DNA of 36,635 nt from Magnetococcales bacterium HCHbin5 (GCA_002753505.1 PEAG01000035.1:1-36635); one strand, 5' to 3'. Shown: positions 7,375 through 16,668, numbered from the stretch's first letter. The notes: generated from the sequence alone by a model not told the origin. A program made the numbers and translations.

Positions 7375-9134
7375 GTCAACTGCTGTCGTCTTTGCAATCC
7401 GCTGAAAAACACCGCCACGAACCCCGTTCAAGTTCGGATGAGGCGTGGGATTTTGCTTCCGACAGCCAGGGCAGCCAACCGCAAAAGAGCCAACCATCGC
7501 CGGTTGCAGCCGCCACAAGCCGCGAGCCAACCGTCAACAGCCTGTTTCAGGAGGATGCAGAGGAGGGGGAGCAGCAGAGTGGCATCGGTTCCACCGTGCG
7601 ACCACTGCCAACCGCTCCGGCCCCCCCTTCCCCCGCGACCACTGCTGCCACCGAGGGGATCGCCCCGCTGAAAAATTTATCGGCCCAATTGACGGCCAAT
7701 TCGGATAGACCGATGGCATGGCTGCCGGGGGGGGATGCCCGGCAGATGCCCATTGCCGCCGCCATCCGGCCACCACCGGTGGACCGCACCGGATCGCCAG
7801 GTCGCCACCGCCAGCCGGAGGATGAGGAGCGGTTCCAGGAGACCATCCGGCTGTTGATGCCTGTCAAAGGCGATGCAAGAGCGGCACGCCACTATTCGCC
7901 CGCAGCGATGGGTGGCGGGGTGCTGTTGTTGGTTGGGGTGGCCGCGGCAGGTTATCTGCTGCACGACTACGTGGATACTGCAGAGGAGGGGGTCAATACA
8001 GGCATTCCGACCGAACCGAGAAGCCAGCCGCCATTATCCCCCCCCGCAGCGACGCTCCACCATAAGCCTGTCCAGCCGGCGGTCGAGCGGCCTGCCGCCG
8101 CTGCGCCGGCTCTCCAACCCGTCTCTCCCGCAACGACAGCAGCGACTGAAATCCTGGTAGCCGCGCTGCCTGCCGCCCCCCCGGCACCGCCGCCGGCGGT
8201 TGTGGTTGCTCCATCGGCTCCGGCAGTCGTTCCGGCGGCTCCCGTCGTCGCCGTTCCGCCGCCGACCGCCTTGCCGGTCGCTGCTCCAACCGTGGCAGCC
8301 CTGCTGCCATCCGCTTCAGCCATGGCCGCACCGGCCTCTCCGGCGGCGGCCCAACCGCCGCCATCGCAACCATCCAGCCCCCAACCGTTGCCGGGGGAAG
8401 CAGAAAAGCCGCCTGCGCCGCCGCCCGCTGCGCACCGACAGGAGCGACCAGCCGAGCCGGGGCTCGAGCCGGGGGAGGGGGGTGCTGCCAAGGCGGTTGC
8501 GTCACCCCCGCCTCCCCGCAGAGTTGCTCCCCAAAGTCCCGCCAAGGGTTTGCTGGACAAGGCGTACCGGGCGTTTCGTCTCGGGTCGTTGGAGGAGGCC
8601 GCCGGGCTGTTTCATAAAGCCCTGAAGGTTGACCCCCACAACCATCAGGCGATGATTGGCGTTGCCTCCGTGAACATGCGGCGTGCCAACATGGAGGAGG
8701 CGCGTTTCTGGTATCGGCGGGTGTTGCGGGAAGATCCCAACAACACGCTTGCCCTGACTGCACTGCTGGGGTTGGAGGGTACCGGGGATGTGGCAGAGGC
8801 GGAGAGTCGGCTGAAAAATCTGCTGCATGACCATCCGGAGGCCAGCCATCTCCATTTTGCCCTGGGCAATGTGTATGCGGCACAGGGGCGTTGGAGCTTG
8901 GCCTATGGGGCCTATGCGGATGCCCACCATCTCGGCCAGGAGCGCAATCCCGAGGTGCTGCTTAATCTGGCGGCCAGTCTGGACCATCTGCAACGGTGGT
9001 CCGAAGCCCTGCTCTATTACAACATGGCCCTGGCCATTGCGGAGACGGATCTGGAGCTGCATGTCCATTTTGATGTAGAGGCGGTACGCCAGCGCATCCG
9101 GTCATTGTATGCCATCAGCAGGCAACCCCAATGA
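7371..9134 (+). CDS. mshN: MshN-like membrane-anchored TPR protein
   Basis: 587 aa from the GTG at 7371, which overlaps the mshL stop and has GGAGGGG 6 nt upstream; an in-frame TTG at 7344 is less likely. The first 180 residues are polar and low complexity, followed by one transmembrane helix (GVLLLVGVAAAGYLLHDYV), a long Pro/Ala/Val-rich linker in the periplasm, and four to five TPRs from about residue 390 (LLDKAYRAFRLGSLEEAAGLFHKAL). This bitopic plus TPR layout between the secretin and the MshE gene is that of MshN in MSHA loci, where it is thought to connect inner and outer membrane parts. The Pro/Ala linker is unusually long. The stop overlaps the next start (ATGA). Confidence 0.8.
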   Translation: MSQLLSSLQSAEKHRHEPRSSSDEAWDFASDSQGSQPQKSQPSPVAAATSREPTVNSLFQEDAEEGEQQSGIGSTVRPLPTAPAPPSPATTAATEGIAPLKNLSAQLTANSDRPMAWLPGGDARQMPIAAAIRPPPVDRTGSPGRHRQPEDEERFQETIRLLMPVKGDARAARHYSPAAMGGGVLLLVGVAAAGYLLHDYVDTAEEGVNTGIPTEPRSQPPLSPPAATLHHKPVQPAVERPAAAAPALQPVSPATTAATEILVAALPAAPPAPPPAVVVAPSAPAVVPAAPVVAVPPPTALPVAAPTVAALLPSASAMAAPASPAAAQPPPSQPSSPQPLPGEAEKPPAPPPAAHRQERPAEPGLEPGEGGAAKAVASPPPPRRVAPQSPAKGLLDKAYRAFRLGSLEEAAGLFHKALKVDPHNHQAMIGVASVNMRRANMEEARFWYRRVLREDPNNTLALTALLGLEGTGDVAEAESRLKNLLHDHPEASHLHFALGNVYAAQGRWSLAYGAYADAHHLGQERNPEVLLNLAASLDHLQRWSEALLYYNMALAIAETDLELHVHFDVEAVRQRIRSLYAISRQPQ

Positions 9135-10849
9135 CAGAGCCGGTTGCCGACAAATCCCGTTCCCGGCTGGGAGAGCTGTTGCTGAAGGGGGGGATCATCA
9201 CCGAAGATTATCTCGATATTGCCCTGCTGGAGCAAAAAAAGACCCAGGAGCGTCTGGGCCACATCTTTGTCAAGTTGGGATTGGTGCCGGAAGCCACCAT
9301 GCGGGATCTGCTGGGGTCGGTGTTGCAGGAGGAGAGCATCGACCTGGATGCGGAGGGCATCAATCCTGCGGTTGTCCAGTTGGTGCCCAAAAAGCTGGTG
9401 GATCGCTACTGTTTTATCCCGGTGGCGTGGGATGAGGCCAACAACACCCTGACCGTGGCCATGCCCGACAGCTCGGATATCGGGGTGCTGGACAAGATTC
9501 GGGCCAAGCTGAAACCGGGTGTGCAGATCAAAACCCTGTTGGCCGGCGAGAGCGAAATTGGCCGCGCCATCGATAAATATTATGGTTTTGAACTTTCGCT
9601 GGATGGCATCATGCGGGAGTTGGAGACCGGAACGGTGGATCTGGAAAGCCTCTCCGCCGTGGGGTCCGGGGAGTTCAGCCACCCCATGGTGCGGCTGGTG
9701 GATGCCCTGTTGGCCGATGCCGTCCGCCAGGAGGCTTCGGACATCCATGTGGAACCGGAGGCCGGTTTTGTGCGGGTTCGTTACCGGATCGATGGCGTGC
9801 TGACCGAGATACGCAGCATGCACAAGGATTATCTTTCCGGTCTGGTGGTGCGCATCAAAATTTTGAGCGGGATGAATATTGCGGAGACCAGGGCACCCCA
9901 GGATGGCCGCTTTTCCATCTCCATCTCCCGCCGTGTCATCGATTTCCGGGTCTCCTCCATGCCCACCACCCACGGGGAAAACATGGTGTTGCGGGTATTG
10001 GACCGCAACAAGGGCTTTTTGCCGCTGGAACAACTGGGACTGGCGGATGAGACCCTGCTGACCTTGCTGCAGGTGTTGGCGCGACCGGAAGGGATCGTGC
10101 TGGTGACCGGCCCGACCGGGAGTGGCAAAACCACCACCCTCTACTCCATGATTAATTTTTTGAATACCAAAGATGTCAACATCATGACCCTGGAGGATCC
10201 GGTCGAGTATCCGATGGGGATTGTCCGTCAGACTCCGGTCAATCCGGCGGCCAATTTGGGCTTTTCGGAGGGGATTCGTTCCATCCTGCGGCAGGATCCG
10301 GACATTATTCTGGTGGGGGAGATCCGCGATCAGGATACGGCGCAGATGGCGTTGCGGGCGGCGATGACCGGGCACAAGGTGTTCAGCACCTTGCACACCA
10401 ACTCGGCCCTGGGGGCCTTTCCCCGTCTGCTGGATATTGGCATCAATGCGGAAATTCTGGCTGGCAATGTCAGCGGGGTCGTGGCGCAGCGACTGGTGCG
10501 AAAATTATGCAAAGTGTGCAGGCGTCCCGGTCGGCCCACCGCCCCGGAGCGGCGTGTGCTGGAGCTGGAACCGGAGACGGAGTGTACCATTTATCGGCCT
10601 GTCGGTTGTGAGGCCTGTGCCGGCGTCGGTTACAAGGGGCGCACGGCGGTGATGGAGGTGGTGCGCGTGGATGATGACTTTGATGATTTGATTGCCCATC
10701 ATGCCACCAAAGGGGAATTTATCAAATTGGCCGCCCAGAAAGGGTTCCGGACCCTGGCCCAGGATGGCAAACGCCTTGTGTTGCAAGGGATTGTCAGTGT
10801 GGATGAAATTTCGCGCGTGCTGGACTTGTCCGACCATGTTGTTGTATAG
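9131..10849 (+). CDS. mshE: MshE-type pilus assembly ATPase (second of three)
   Basis: 572 aa, full length for the family. An N-terminal MshEN domain (about residues 10-150, LGELLLKGGIITEDYLDIALLE) precedes the GspE core with Walker A GPTGSGKTTT near residue 326, Asp box LEDPVEYP, Walker B DPDIILVGEIRD, His box STLHTNSA and a CKVC / CEAC zinc motif. All catalytic residues are intact. Its position directly after mshN and before mshG matches MSHA gene order, so this is the best candidate for the principal extension ATPase. It is clearly the closest relative of the ATPase half of the next gene, down to the stretch around YYGFELSLDGIMRELETG, which points to a tandem duplication. Confidence 0.92.
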   Translation: MTEPVADKSRSRLGELLLKGGIITEDYLDIALLEQKKTQERLGHIFVKLGLVPEATMRDLLGSVLQEESIDLDAEGINPAVVQLVPKKLVDRYCFIPVAWDEANNTLTVAMPDSSDIGVLDKIRAKLKPGVQIKTLLAGESEIGRAIDKYYGFELSLDGIMRELETGTVDLESLSAVGSGEFSHPMVRLVDALLADAVRQEASDIHVEPEAGFVRVRYRIDGVLTEIRSMHKDYLSGLVVRIKILSGMNIAETRAPQDGRFSISISRRVIDFRVSSMPTTHGENMVLRVLDRNKGFLPLEQLGLADETLLTLLQVLARPEGIVLVTGPTGSGKTTTLYSMINFLNTKDVNIMTLEDPVEYPMGIVRQTPVNPAANLGFSEGIRSILRQDPDIILVGEIRDQDTAQMALRAAMTGHKVFSTLHTNSALGAFPRLLDIGINAEILAGNVSGVVAQRLVRKLCKVCRRPGRPTAPERRVLELEPETECTIYRPVGCEACAGVGYKGRTAVMEVVRVDDDFDDLIAHHATKGEFIKLAAQKGFRTLAQDGKRLVLQGIVSVDEISRVLDLSDHVVV

Positions 10850-10885
10850 TGAACCGTCCAGTCGGGCTGTTTTTTTGTTTTTTTG

Positions 10886-10936
10886 ACAGTGGCAGGGGTT
10901 TGGGAAGCGTGCCACTCCCCAGACCCCTGCCACTGT
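10886..10936. repeat. intergenic inverted repeat between mshE and the fusion gene
   Basis: Arms of about 20 nt (10886-10905 and 10917-10936) pair with one G-T wobble and one mismatch. A run of T residues (10869-10884) lies before the hairpin and none follows it, so it is not a normal rightward terminator. The sequence GGCAGGGGTTTGGG / CCCCAGACCCCTGCC is like the ends of the large repeat elements, where the equivalent is GCAGGGGTCCGGGG. I take it as a minimal member of that family. It interrupts an otherwise overlapping operon and could lower or separate expression of the downstream genes. Confidence 0.7.
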
Positions 10937-11023
10937 TCTGTTGTTCCCCAGGCCCCTGACAATCCTGCAAACCATGGCAAGTGCGGCCATCCCGGAAACG
11001 CCCTTTTGCTCGGATACAGCCAT

Positions 11024-13852
11024 ATGAACGCTGCTGTTTTGAATGGGATTCTTCTGTGCAGCCCATGGTTGCCCCTCCAATGGATGGCGCAGTTGCAACG
11101 CCATAGCCGACTGCTCATTCTGCGGGACAAGGAGGTGACCACCCATCTTTGGCTCGGCAATCGCTTTGGTGCCGGCAGCCATTTTCCCCAAACCCCGGAG
11201 GGACGCGAGGCGTTCGACCATTTTCTGGCAGGACAACCCACGGCTGGCGCGGTCTACCTGCTGGTGGACATCAGCGAAGAGGAGTTGCGGGCTGAAACCA
11301 TCCCCCGCCTGCGCTGGCACAACCGGGGCGGACTCATCGCAGGACGGCTGGGCCGCATGTTTCGCCAGACCCCCTACCGGCGGGCCGATTTTCAAGGCTA
11401 TCAGGCGGGCCATGTGGAACGGGTGCTGTTTTCCGCCCTGACCGCCCCTGCACTGGTCGAGCCGTGGCTGGATCTGCTGCGGCAACGACGCCTGCCTGTC
11501 GCCGGTCTCTGGTCGGTGGCCCTGTTGAGCCGTGCCCTGCTGCGCCATGCCAGCCGCCATTCGGCCAATGCGCTCTGGATCTGGCTGACCCAGGCCGGAC
11601 AGCGACAAACCTATTTTCACCAGGGACGCACCCTGGTCAGTCGGCTGACCTCCCAGCCGGGAGTCTCCCCGGAACAGACAGCCGCCGCCATCCATGCCGA
11701 AACCCACCGGACCCGACGCTACCTGAACATGCTGCGGCTGTTGCGGCCGGAGATTCCTCTGGATGTCTATGTTGTCTGCGGTCCCGCATTGGCGGATGCC
11801 CTGCGCCGCCACCCCACGCCGACCCCCGCCTGTCCGATGCAGCCGGTGTTGCTGGAGGGGCTGGCGGTCCGGTTGGGGCTGACCGCCGCCCAGCAGCGGT
11901 TTGGGGCCGATTTTGCCCTCCCCGCCGGCGAGAGCCCGGATAACGCGGAGCTGCTGATTGCCGAGCATCTGCTGTTGAGTCCGCCTGCCAACCACTATGC
12001 CCCTCCGGAGCTGTTGCAAGAGCAGTGGTTGCCCTGGCTGCGCAGAGGGTGGCAGCGGCTCTTGCAGCCGGCTCCTGCCGTCGCTCCCGCCGCTGCACCG
12101 GATCGGGAGAGGCTGCCAGCGGAACAGGAGGCGCAACCCCTGCCGATGGCACAACCGGTGCGGCGTATCGGGGAGCTGCTGCTGGAAAAAAAGGCGATCA
12201 GTCGCCACCAGTTGGAAATCGCCATCGCCGAGCAGAAAAAACAGGGGCAACCCCTCGGCAAAGTATTGACCCACCTGGGATTTGTCTCCGAAGAGGCGAT
12301 GCGGGATCTGTTGGGCGAGGCGTTGGAACAGGAGACCGTCGACCTCAGCCTGCGGACGCCCGATGCCGAGGCGATCCGCCACGTGCCGAAAGGGTTTGCC
12401 CGCCGTTACAGCCTGCTGCCCCTGGCGTGGCAGCCGGAGAGTGCCCAGTTGACCGTGGCGATGAGCAACACCTTCAACATGGCGGTGCTGGACAAACTCC
12501 AGAGTCTGTTGCCGAAAGGGGTCGTCTTGCGCCCCTTGATGGCGAGCGAAAGCGAACTGTTGGCCGCCATCGACCGCTTTTACGGCTTTGATCTGTCGGT
12601 GGATGGTATTCTGCGGGAGATTGAAACCGGCGAGGTGGAGCTGGAGGCGCAGCCACAGGCGAATGAACGGTTGGACCATCCGATGGTGCGATTGGTCGAT
12701 GCCCTGTTGACCGATGCGATTCGTCGTGAAGCCTCGGACATGCATATCAACCCGATGGCAAGTTTTACCCAGATTCGCTATCGGATCGACGGTGTACTTC
12801 AAGATGCGCGCATTTTAAACCGGAGCTTTTTTTCCGGCCTGTGCGTGCGGATCAAGGTGATGGGGGGGCTGGACATTGCCGAAACCCGCACCCCCCAGGA
12901 TGGCCATTTCAGCCGCGTGTTGGCCAATGTCCCGGTTGATTTTCGCCTGTCCACCCAGCCCACCGTCCATGGGGAAAATATTGTGCTGCGCATCCTGAAC
13001 CGCAGCAAAGGGTTGCTGGGCCTGCACGAGCTGGGCCTGACAGAGGAGAACAGCCGCCTGGTGCAACAGGTGATGGGGCGACCCCATGGCATCATTCTGG
13101 TCAGCGGTCCCACCGGCTGCGGCAAGACCACCACCCTGTACTCCATGCTGAGTACCCTGAATGCCAAAAAAAGCAATGTGATGACCCTGGAAGATCCGGT
13201 GGAATATCTGCTGGATGCCATTCTGCAGACCTCTGTCAACAGGACGGTCGAGCTGGATTTTTCCTCCGGTGTCCGCTCCATTCTGCGCCAGGATCCCGAT
13301 ATTATTCTGGTGGGGGAGATCCGTGACCTGGAGACGGCACAGATGGCCTTGCGGGCCGCCATGACCGGCCATCAGGTCTACAGCACCCTGCACGCCAACT
13401 CTGCCGTCGCCGCCATCTCCCGCCTGCTCAACATTGGCCTGCGGGCCGATATGCTGGCGGGCAACATGATCGGGGTGTTGGCGCAACGCCTGATCCGTAA
13501 ACTGTGTCTGCACTGTCGGCAGCCCCGGCCACCCACCGCCGAGGAGCAGGCATGGCTTGGTCCGGCGACGACCGGGCCGATCTATGGAGCGGTAGGCTGC
13601 CCGGAATGCCATGGCACCGGTTACAAGGGGCGTCTCTGCGTCATGGAGGGGGTGATGATCGATGATGAGTTTGATGATCTGATCGCCAGCAATGCCCCAC
13701 AAAGCGCGTATCGCCGCCTGGTCCAACAAAAAGGTCTACTGACCCTGCAGGATTTTGCCCGCCGCCGGGTACTGGATGGGACAACGGCCCTGGAAGAGGT
13801 GGCCAGGGTGTTTGGCCTGCTGCCCGTACAGGAGTCCCATCCCCATGCCTAA
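11024..13852 (+). CDS. fusion of a MshI/PilM/GspL-like cytoplasmic domain with a MshE-type ATPase (third ATPase)
   Basis: 942 aa from the ATG at 11024; an alternative ATG at 11084 would give 922 aa and neither has a strong ribosome binding site. An in-frame TTG at 10883 lies inside the hairpin and is rejected. Residues about 20-360 are paralogous to the N-terminal half of the protein encoded at 15061: shared landmarks include YLLVDISEEEL/YLLVDMIEEEL, GRLGRMFRQTPY/GRSSRMFRNTPF, FHQGRTLVSR/FLHNGRMLVSR and PLDVYVVC/PLDLFVLC. After a Pro/Ala linker comes a complete MshEN plus GspE ATPase: Walker A GPTGCGKTTT (near 695, Ser replaced by Cys), Asp box, Walker B DPDIILVGEIRD, STLHANSA and a CLHC / CPEC zinc motif. 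In type II secretion, GspL's actin-like domain binds GspE, so this fusion joins the two partners. I do not know of this architecture; it may be lineage specific. Confidence 0.88.
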   Translation: MNAAVLNGILLCSPWLPLQWMAQLQRHSRLLILRDKEVTTHLWLGNRFGAGSHFPQTPEGREAFDHFLAGQPTAGAVYLLVDISEEELRAETIPRLRWHNRGGLIAGRLGRMFRQTPYRRADFQGYQAGHVERVLFSALTAPALVEPWLDLLRQRRLPVAGLWSVALLSRALLRHASRHSANALWIWLTQAGQRQTYFHQGRTLVSRLTSQPGVSPEQTAAAIHAETHRTRRYLNMLRLLRPEIPLDVYVVCGPALADALRRHPTPTPACPMQPVLLEGLAVRLGLTAAQQRFGADFALPAGESPDNAELLIAEHLLLSPPANHYAPPELLQEQWLPWLRRGWQRLLQPAPAVAPAAAPDRERLPAEQEAQPLPMAQPVRRIGELLLEKKAISRHQLEIAIAEQKKQGQPLGKVLTHLGFVSEEAMRDLLGEALEQETVDLSLRTPDAEAIRHVPKGFARRYSLLPLAWQPESAQLTVAMSNTFNMAVLDKLQSLLPKGVVLRPLMASESELLAAIDRFYGFDLSVDGILREIETGEVELEAQPQANERLDHPMVRLVDALLTDAIRREASDMHINPMASFTQIRYRIDGVLQDARILNRSFFSGLCVRIKVMGGLDIAETRTPQDGHFSRVLANVPVDFRLSTQPTVHGENIVLRILNRSKGLLGLHELGLTEENSRLVQQVMGRPHGIILVSGPTGCGKTTTLYSMLSTLNAKKSNVMTLEDPVEYLLDAILQTSVNRTVELDFSSGVRSILRQDPDIILVGEIRDLETAQMALRAAMTGHQVYSTLHANSAVAAISRLLNIGLRADMLAGNMIGVLAQRLIRKLCLHCRQPRPPTAEEQAWLGPATTGPIYGAVGCPECHGTGYKGRLCVMEGVMIDDEFDDLIASNAPQSAYRRLVQQKGLLTLQDFARRRVLDGTTALEEVARVFGLLPVQESHPHA

Positions 13853-15047
13853 ATACCGCTACAAGGCGACTGACCAGGAGGGGACTATTCATCACGGTGT
13901 GGTGGAGGTGGCCAACGTGGATGCGTTGGAGCTGCGCATGGATCGCATGGGGTTGATGCTGATCAGCCACAAATGCCTGCGTTCCGCCCCGCTGCTGCTG
14001 TTCAACAGCAGCCCGGTCACTCGGCAGGATCTGATTGTTTTCTGCTTTGATATGGAACAGATGGCCACGGCTGGCGTCCCCATGCTGGAGGGGTTGAAGG
14101 GGCTGCGGGACGGCTTGCGCAAACCCCGCTTTCGCGCCATGGTCTCCACCCTGATCGAGGATATCGAGGCCGGCAAACAGCTGTCCGAGGCCATGCAGGC
14201 CCAACCCAGGGTTTTTGATGAGGTTTTCACCCAGTTGGTACTGATGGGGGAGCGGACCGGCTCCCTCAGTCAGGTATTCCAGGATATGACCGAAAATTTA
14301 AAATGGGAGGATGAGTTGATCTCCCAGGTCAAGAAGGTGATGATGTACCCCATGGTTGTGGCTGTGGTGGTGACGGCACTGATCTTTTTCCTGATGATCT
14401 ATCTGGTGCCCAAGTTGGTGGGATTTATTGCGGAGCTGGGGGGAGAGCTGCCGCTGCACACCCGGGCCCTGATTGCAACCTCCGGTTTTATCGCCGAGTA
14501 TTGGTATCTGCTGCTGCTGGGGCCGCTGCTTGTCTGGGCCGGTATCCGGTTGGGTTGCCTCTGGCATCTGGGGTTTCACCGCCTGGTGGACCGTTTAAAA
14601 TTGCGCATCTGGCTGTTTGGTCCCCTTGCCCATAAAATTATTCTGGTCCGTTTTACCAACGCCTTCGCCTTGATGTATAAATCCGGGGTCTCCGTCCTGG
14701 AATGTCTCAAAATTTCCGAAGGGCTGTCCAATAATCTGGAGCTGCGGGACTCCTTTCAGCGGGCGCGGCAGCTGGTCTCCGAGGGCAGGGAGCTTTCCAG
14801 CAGTTTTCAGGAGATCAACCTGTTTCCGCCCCTGCTGTTGCGCATCTTCAAGGTGGGGGAGACCACCGGCAATCTGGATACCTCGTTGCGTAGCATCAGC
14901 TATTTTTTTAACCGTGAAATCAAGGAGACAGTGGGCAGGTTGGAAATTTTGATCGGCCCGGTCATGACCATTTTTCTGGGGAGCATGATCGGCTGGGTGA
15001 TTCTTTCGGTTCTGGGACCGATCTACGACCTGATCAGTACCCTCTGA
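13845..15047 (+). CDS. mshG: MshG/PilC/GspF-type inner-membrane platform protein
   Basis: 400 aa from the ATG at 13845 (MPKYRYKATDQEG, a typical GspF start), with AGGAG 10 nt upstream and an 8-nt overlap with the previous gene. Two T2SSF domains are visible: the first around residues 60-190 (LIVFCFDMEQMATAGVPMLEGL) and the second around 265-390 (RFTNAFALMYKSGVSVLECL). Each is followed by hydrophobic helices, giving three membrane segments (about 165-190, 215-240, 370-395), as in the family. It is the polytopic platform on which the ATPase acts to add pilin subunits from the inner membrane. It sits directly after the fused ATPase and before the MshI-like gene, so it should form the core complex with them. 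Confidence 0.92.
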   Translation: MPKYRYKATDQEGTIHHGVVEVANVDALELRMDRMGLMLISHKCLRSAPLLLFNSSPVTRQDLIVFCFDMEQMATAGVPMLEGLKGLRDGLRKPRFRAMVSTLIEDIEAGKQLSEAMQAQPRVFDEVFTQLVLMGERTGSLSQVFQDMTENLKWEDELISQVKKVMMYPMVVAVVVTALIFFLMIYLVPKLVGFIAELGGELPLHTRALIATSGFIAEYWYLLLLGPLLVWAGIRLGCLWHLGFHRLVDRLKLRIWLFGPLAHKIILVRFTNAFALMYKSGVSVLECLKISEGLSNNLELRDSFQRARQLVSEGRELSSSFQEINLFPPLLLRIFKVGETTGNLDTSLRSISYFFNREIKETVGRLEILIGPVMTIFLGSMIGWVILSVLGPIYDLISTL

Positions 15048-15060
15048 CCGCAGCAGAGCC

Positions 15061-16668
15061 ATGGCCACCGACTCCTCCCTGTTTATTTTTCTTTCCGACT
15101 ATATCGTCACAATTTATGCCTGGCGGGATGGCCAGTTCAGCCAGCAGAACCGTTTTGAAAACTCTCCGGCGGGACAGGAGGCCTTCGGCCATCACTGGCA
15201 ACAGACCACCCCTTCGGAGCCGGTCTATCTGCTGGTTGACATGATCGAGGAGGAGCTTCACAACGAAATGGTGCCCCGCCTGTTCGGCGGCAATCGCCAA
15301 AAAATGTTGACAGGCCGCAGCAGTCGCATGTTTCGCAACACGCCGTTTTGTTACAACCACTTGTATGGCAGGGTGAGCGGCGAGGAGCAGAAAGAGCAGG
15401 TGTTGTTCATCGGCCTGACCGAACCGGAAAAGTTGCTGGCCTGGTTGACCATTCTGCACGGTTGTCAGGCCCGGCTGGCGGGTGTGGTTTCGGTCCCTGT
15501 TTTATGTCAGGAGCTGTTCAAAAAAATGGCCCCGGGGAACCAGGAGGCCCTTTTGGTCAGCCCCAATGCCGGGGGATTGCGACAAATTTTTTTGCACAAC
15601 GGCCGCATGCTGGTGAGCCGCTTTTCCGCCGTCCATCTGGAGGGGGAGCGGGCGGTGCGGGAGACGATCCGGCAGGAGGTGGTACGGATGCGCGGCTATC
15701 TGGAGTCGCTGCATCTGCTTTCACTCCACACCCCGCTGGACCTTTTTGTGCTTTGCCCCAAGGCGTTGCATCAGCTGCTGAGCAGCGAAACGGAGCAGGT
15801 CGCCCACCTCAACATTCATCCGGTGGATGCCGAGGGGTTGGCCCGTCGCCTGGGCTTCGGGACCAACCTGGGACAGAACGAGCAGCTGGAGCCGTTTTTT
15901 TGCGGGTTTTTGCTCAAACAACGCCAGCGTAACCACTATGCCAGAGCCGCCGATACCCGCATTTACCGCGCCCTCCGGTTGCGGGCCCGGTTGGGAACGG
16001 CCAGCCTGAGCCTGTTCCTGGTGGGGGTGCTGGTGGCGGGCGGGCTTTTTTGGGAAGGGTGGCGTATCCAGGATAGCCGACCGGAGTTGCTGCGCCAGGT
16101 GGCGCAGGCGCAGCAGGCCTGGCAAGAGGTGGCGGTGGCATCTGGCACAGGGGAGAAGGGGGGCACCCCGTCGGTGGGGGAGGGCAATGTGGTCGCGGCG
16201 GTACGGACCCTGGACGCCTTGCGGCAAAATGCCGCCACGCCCCAGCCCCTGTTGATTGCCATCAGTCAGGTGTTGAACTGGCATTCGGATATCTGGCTGG
16301 TGGGTTTGCAGTGGTTTGCCGGCCTGCCTGACCGGGAGGGTGAGTGGCTTCAGACAACGGGGCTTCCTGCGGCGGAGGCCAGGGCACTGTTGCGTCGTGA
16401 AGGTCAGAAAGCGGGATTGCACTATGTGCGTTTGCAGGGGCAGTTTTATCCCTTCAGCGGCCAGATGATGGTGGCCAACAGGCGCATCCAGGATTTTGCC
16501 GATGCTCTGCGCGGGTTGCCCGGCGTGGCGGATGTCGCGGTACTCTCCAGGCCGGAGGATCCGACCCAGACGGCGGTTCTGGACAGCCACAGCACACTGG
16601 CTTCCCCAACGGAGGCACCGTTTGCGTTGTGGATGGCGGTAGAGGCGGGGAGATACCGCCATGAGTGA
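15061..16668 (+). CDS. MshI/GspL-like protein: cytoplasmic actin-like domain, one TM, PilN-like periplasmic part
   Basis: 535 aa. Residues 1-300 form a cytoplasmic domain that is paralogous to the N-terminal domain of the fused ATPase encoded two genes upstream, and by position corresponds to MshI/PilM or the actin-like half of GspL. A single transmembrane helix lies at about 310-332 (LSLFLVGVLVAGGLFWEG). A coiled stretch rich in Gln/Ala follows and then a ferredoxin-like PilN/GspL-type periplasmic domain. A bitopic protein combining PilM and PilN roles is the GspL layout. It would recruit the ATPase and link it to the PilO-like protein encoded next, whose start overlaps its stop by 8 nt (16661-16668). 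The start at 15061 is chosen because it is the first Met and matches the paralogue's N terminus; its ribosome binding site is weak. Confidence 0.75.
   Translation: MATDSSLFIFLSDYIVTIYAWRDGQFSQQNRFENSPAGQEAFGHHWQQTTPSEPVYLLVDMIEEELHNEMVPRLFGGNRQKMLTGRSSRMFRNTPFCYNHLYGRVSGEEQKEQVLFIGLTEPEKLLAWLTILHGCQARLAGVVSVPVLCQELFKKMAPGNQEALLVSPNAGGLRQIFLHNGRMLVSRFSAVHLEGERAVRETIRQEVVRMRGYLESLHLLSLHTPLDLFVLCPKALHQLLSSETEQVAHLNIHPVDAEGLARRLGFGTNLGQNEQLEPFFCGFLLKQRQRNHYARAADTRIYRALRLRARLGTASLSLFLVGVLVAGGLFWEGWRIQDSRPELLRQVAQAQQAWQEVAVASGTGEKGGTPSVGEGNVVAAVRTLDALRQNAATPQPLLIAISQVLNWHSDIWLVGLQWFAGLPDREGEWLQTTGLPAAEARALLRREGQKAGLHYVRLQGQFYPFSGQMMVANRRIQDFADALRGLPGVADVAVLSRPEDPTQTAVLDSHSTLASPTEAPFALWMAVEAGRYRHE

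Noticed and set aside
10855-10884. Rho-independent terminator after mshE
   Set aside because: A T-run is present but no stable GC hairpin lies directly before it; the hairpin follows the T-run.
10883-11023. N-terminal extension of the fusion protein from a TTG at 10883
   Set aside because: It would start in the arm of the intergenic hairpin and has no likeness to the paralogue at 15061.
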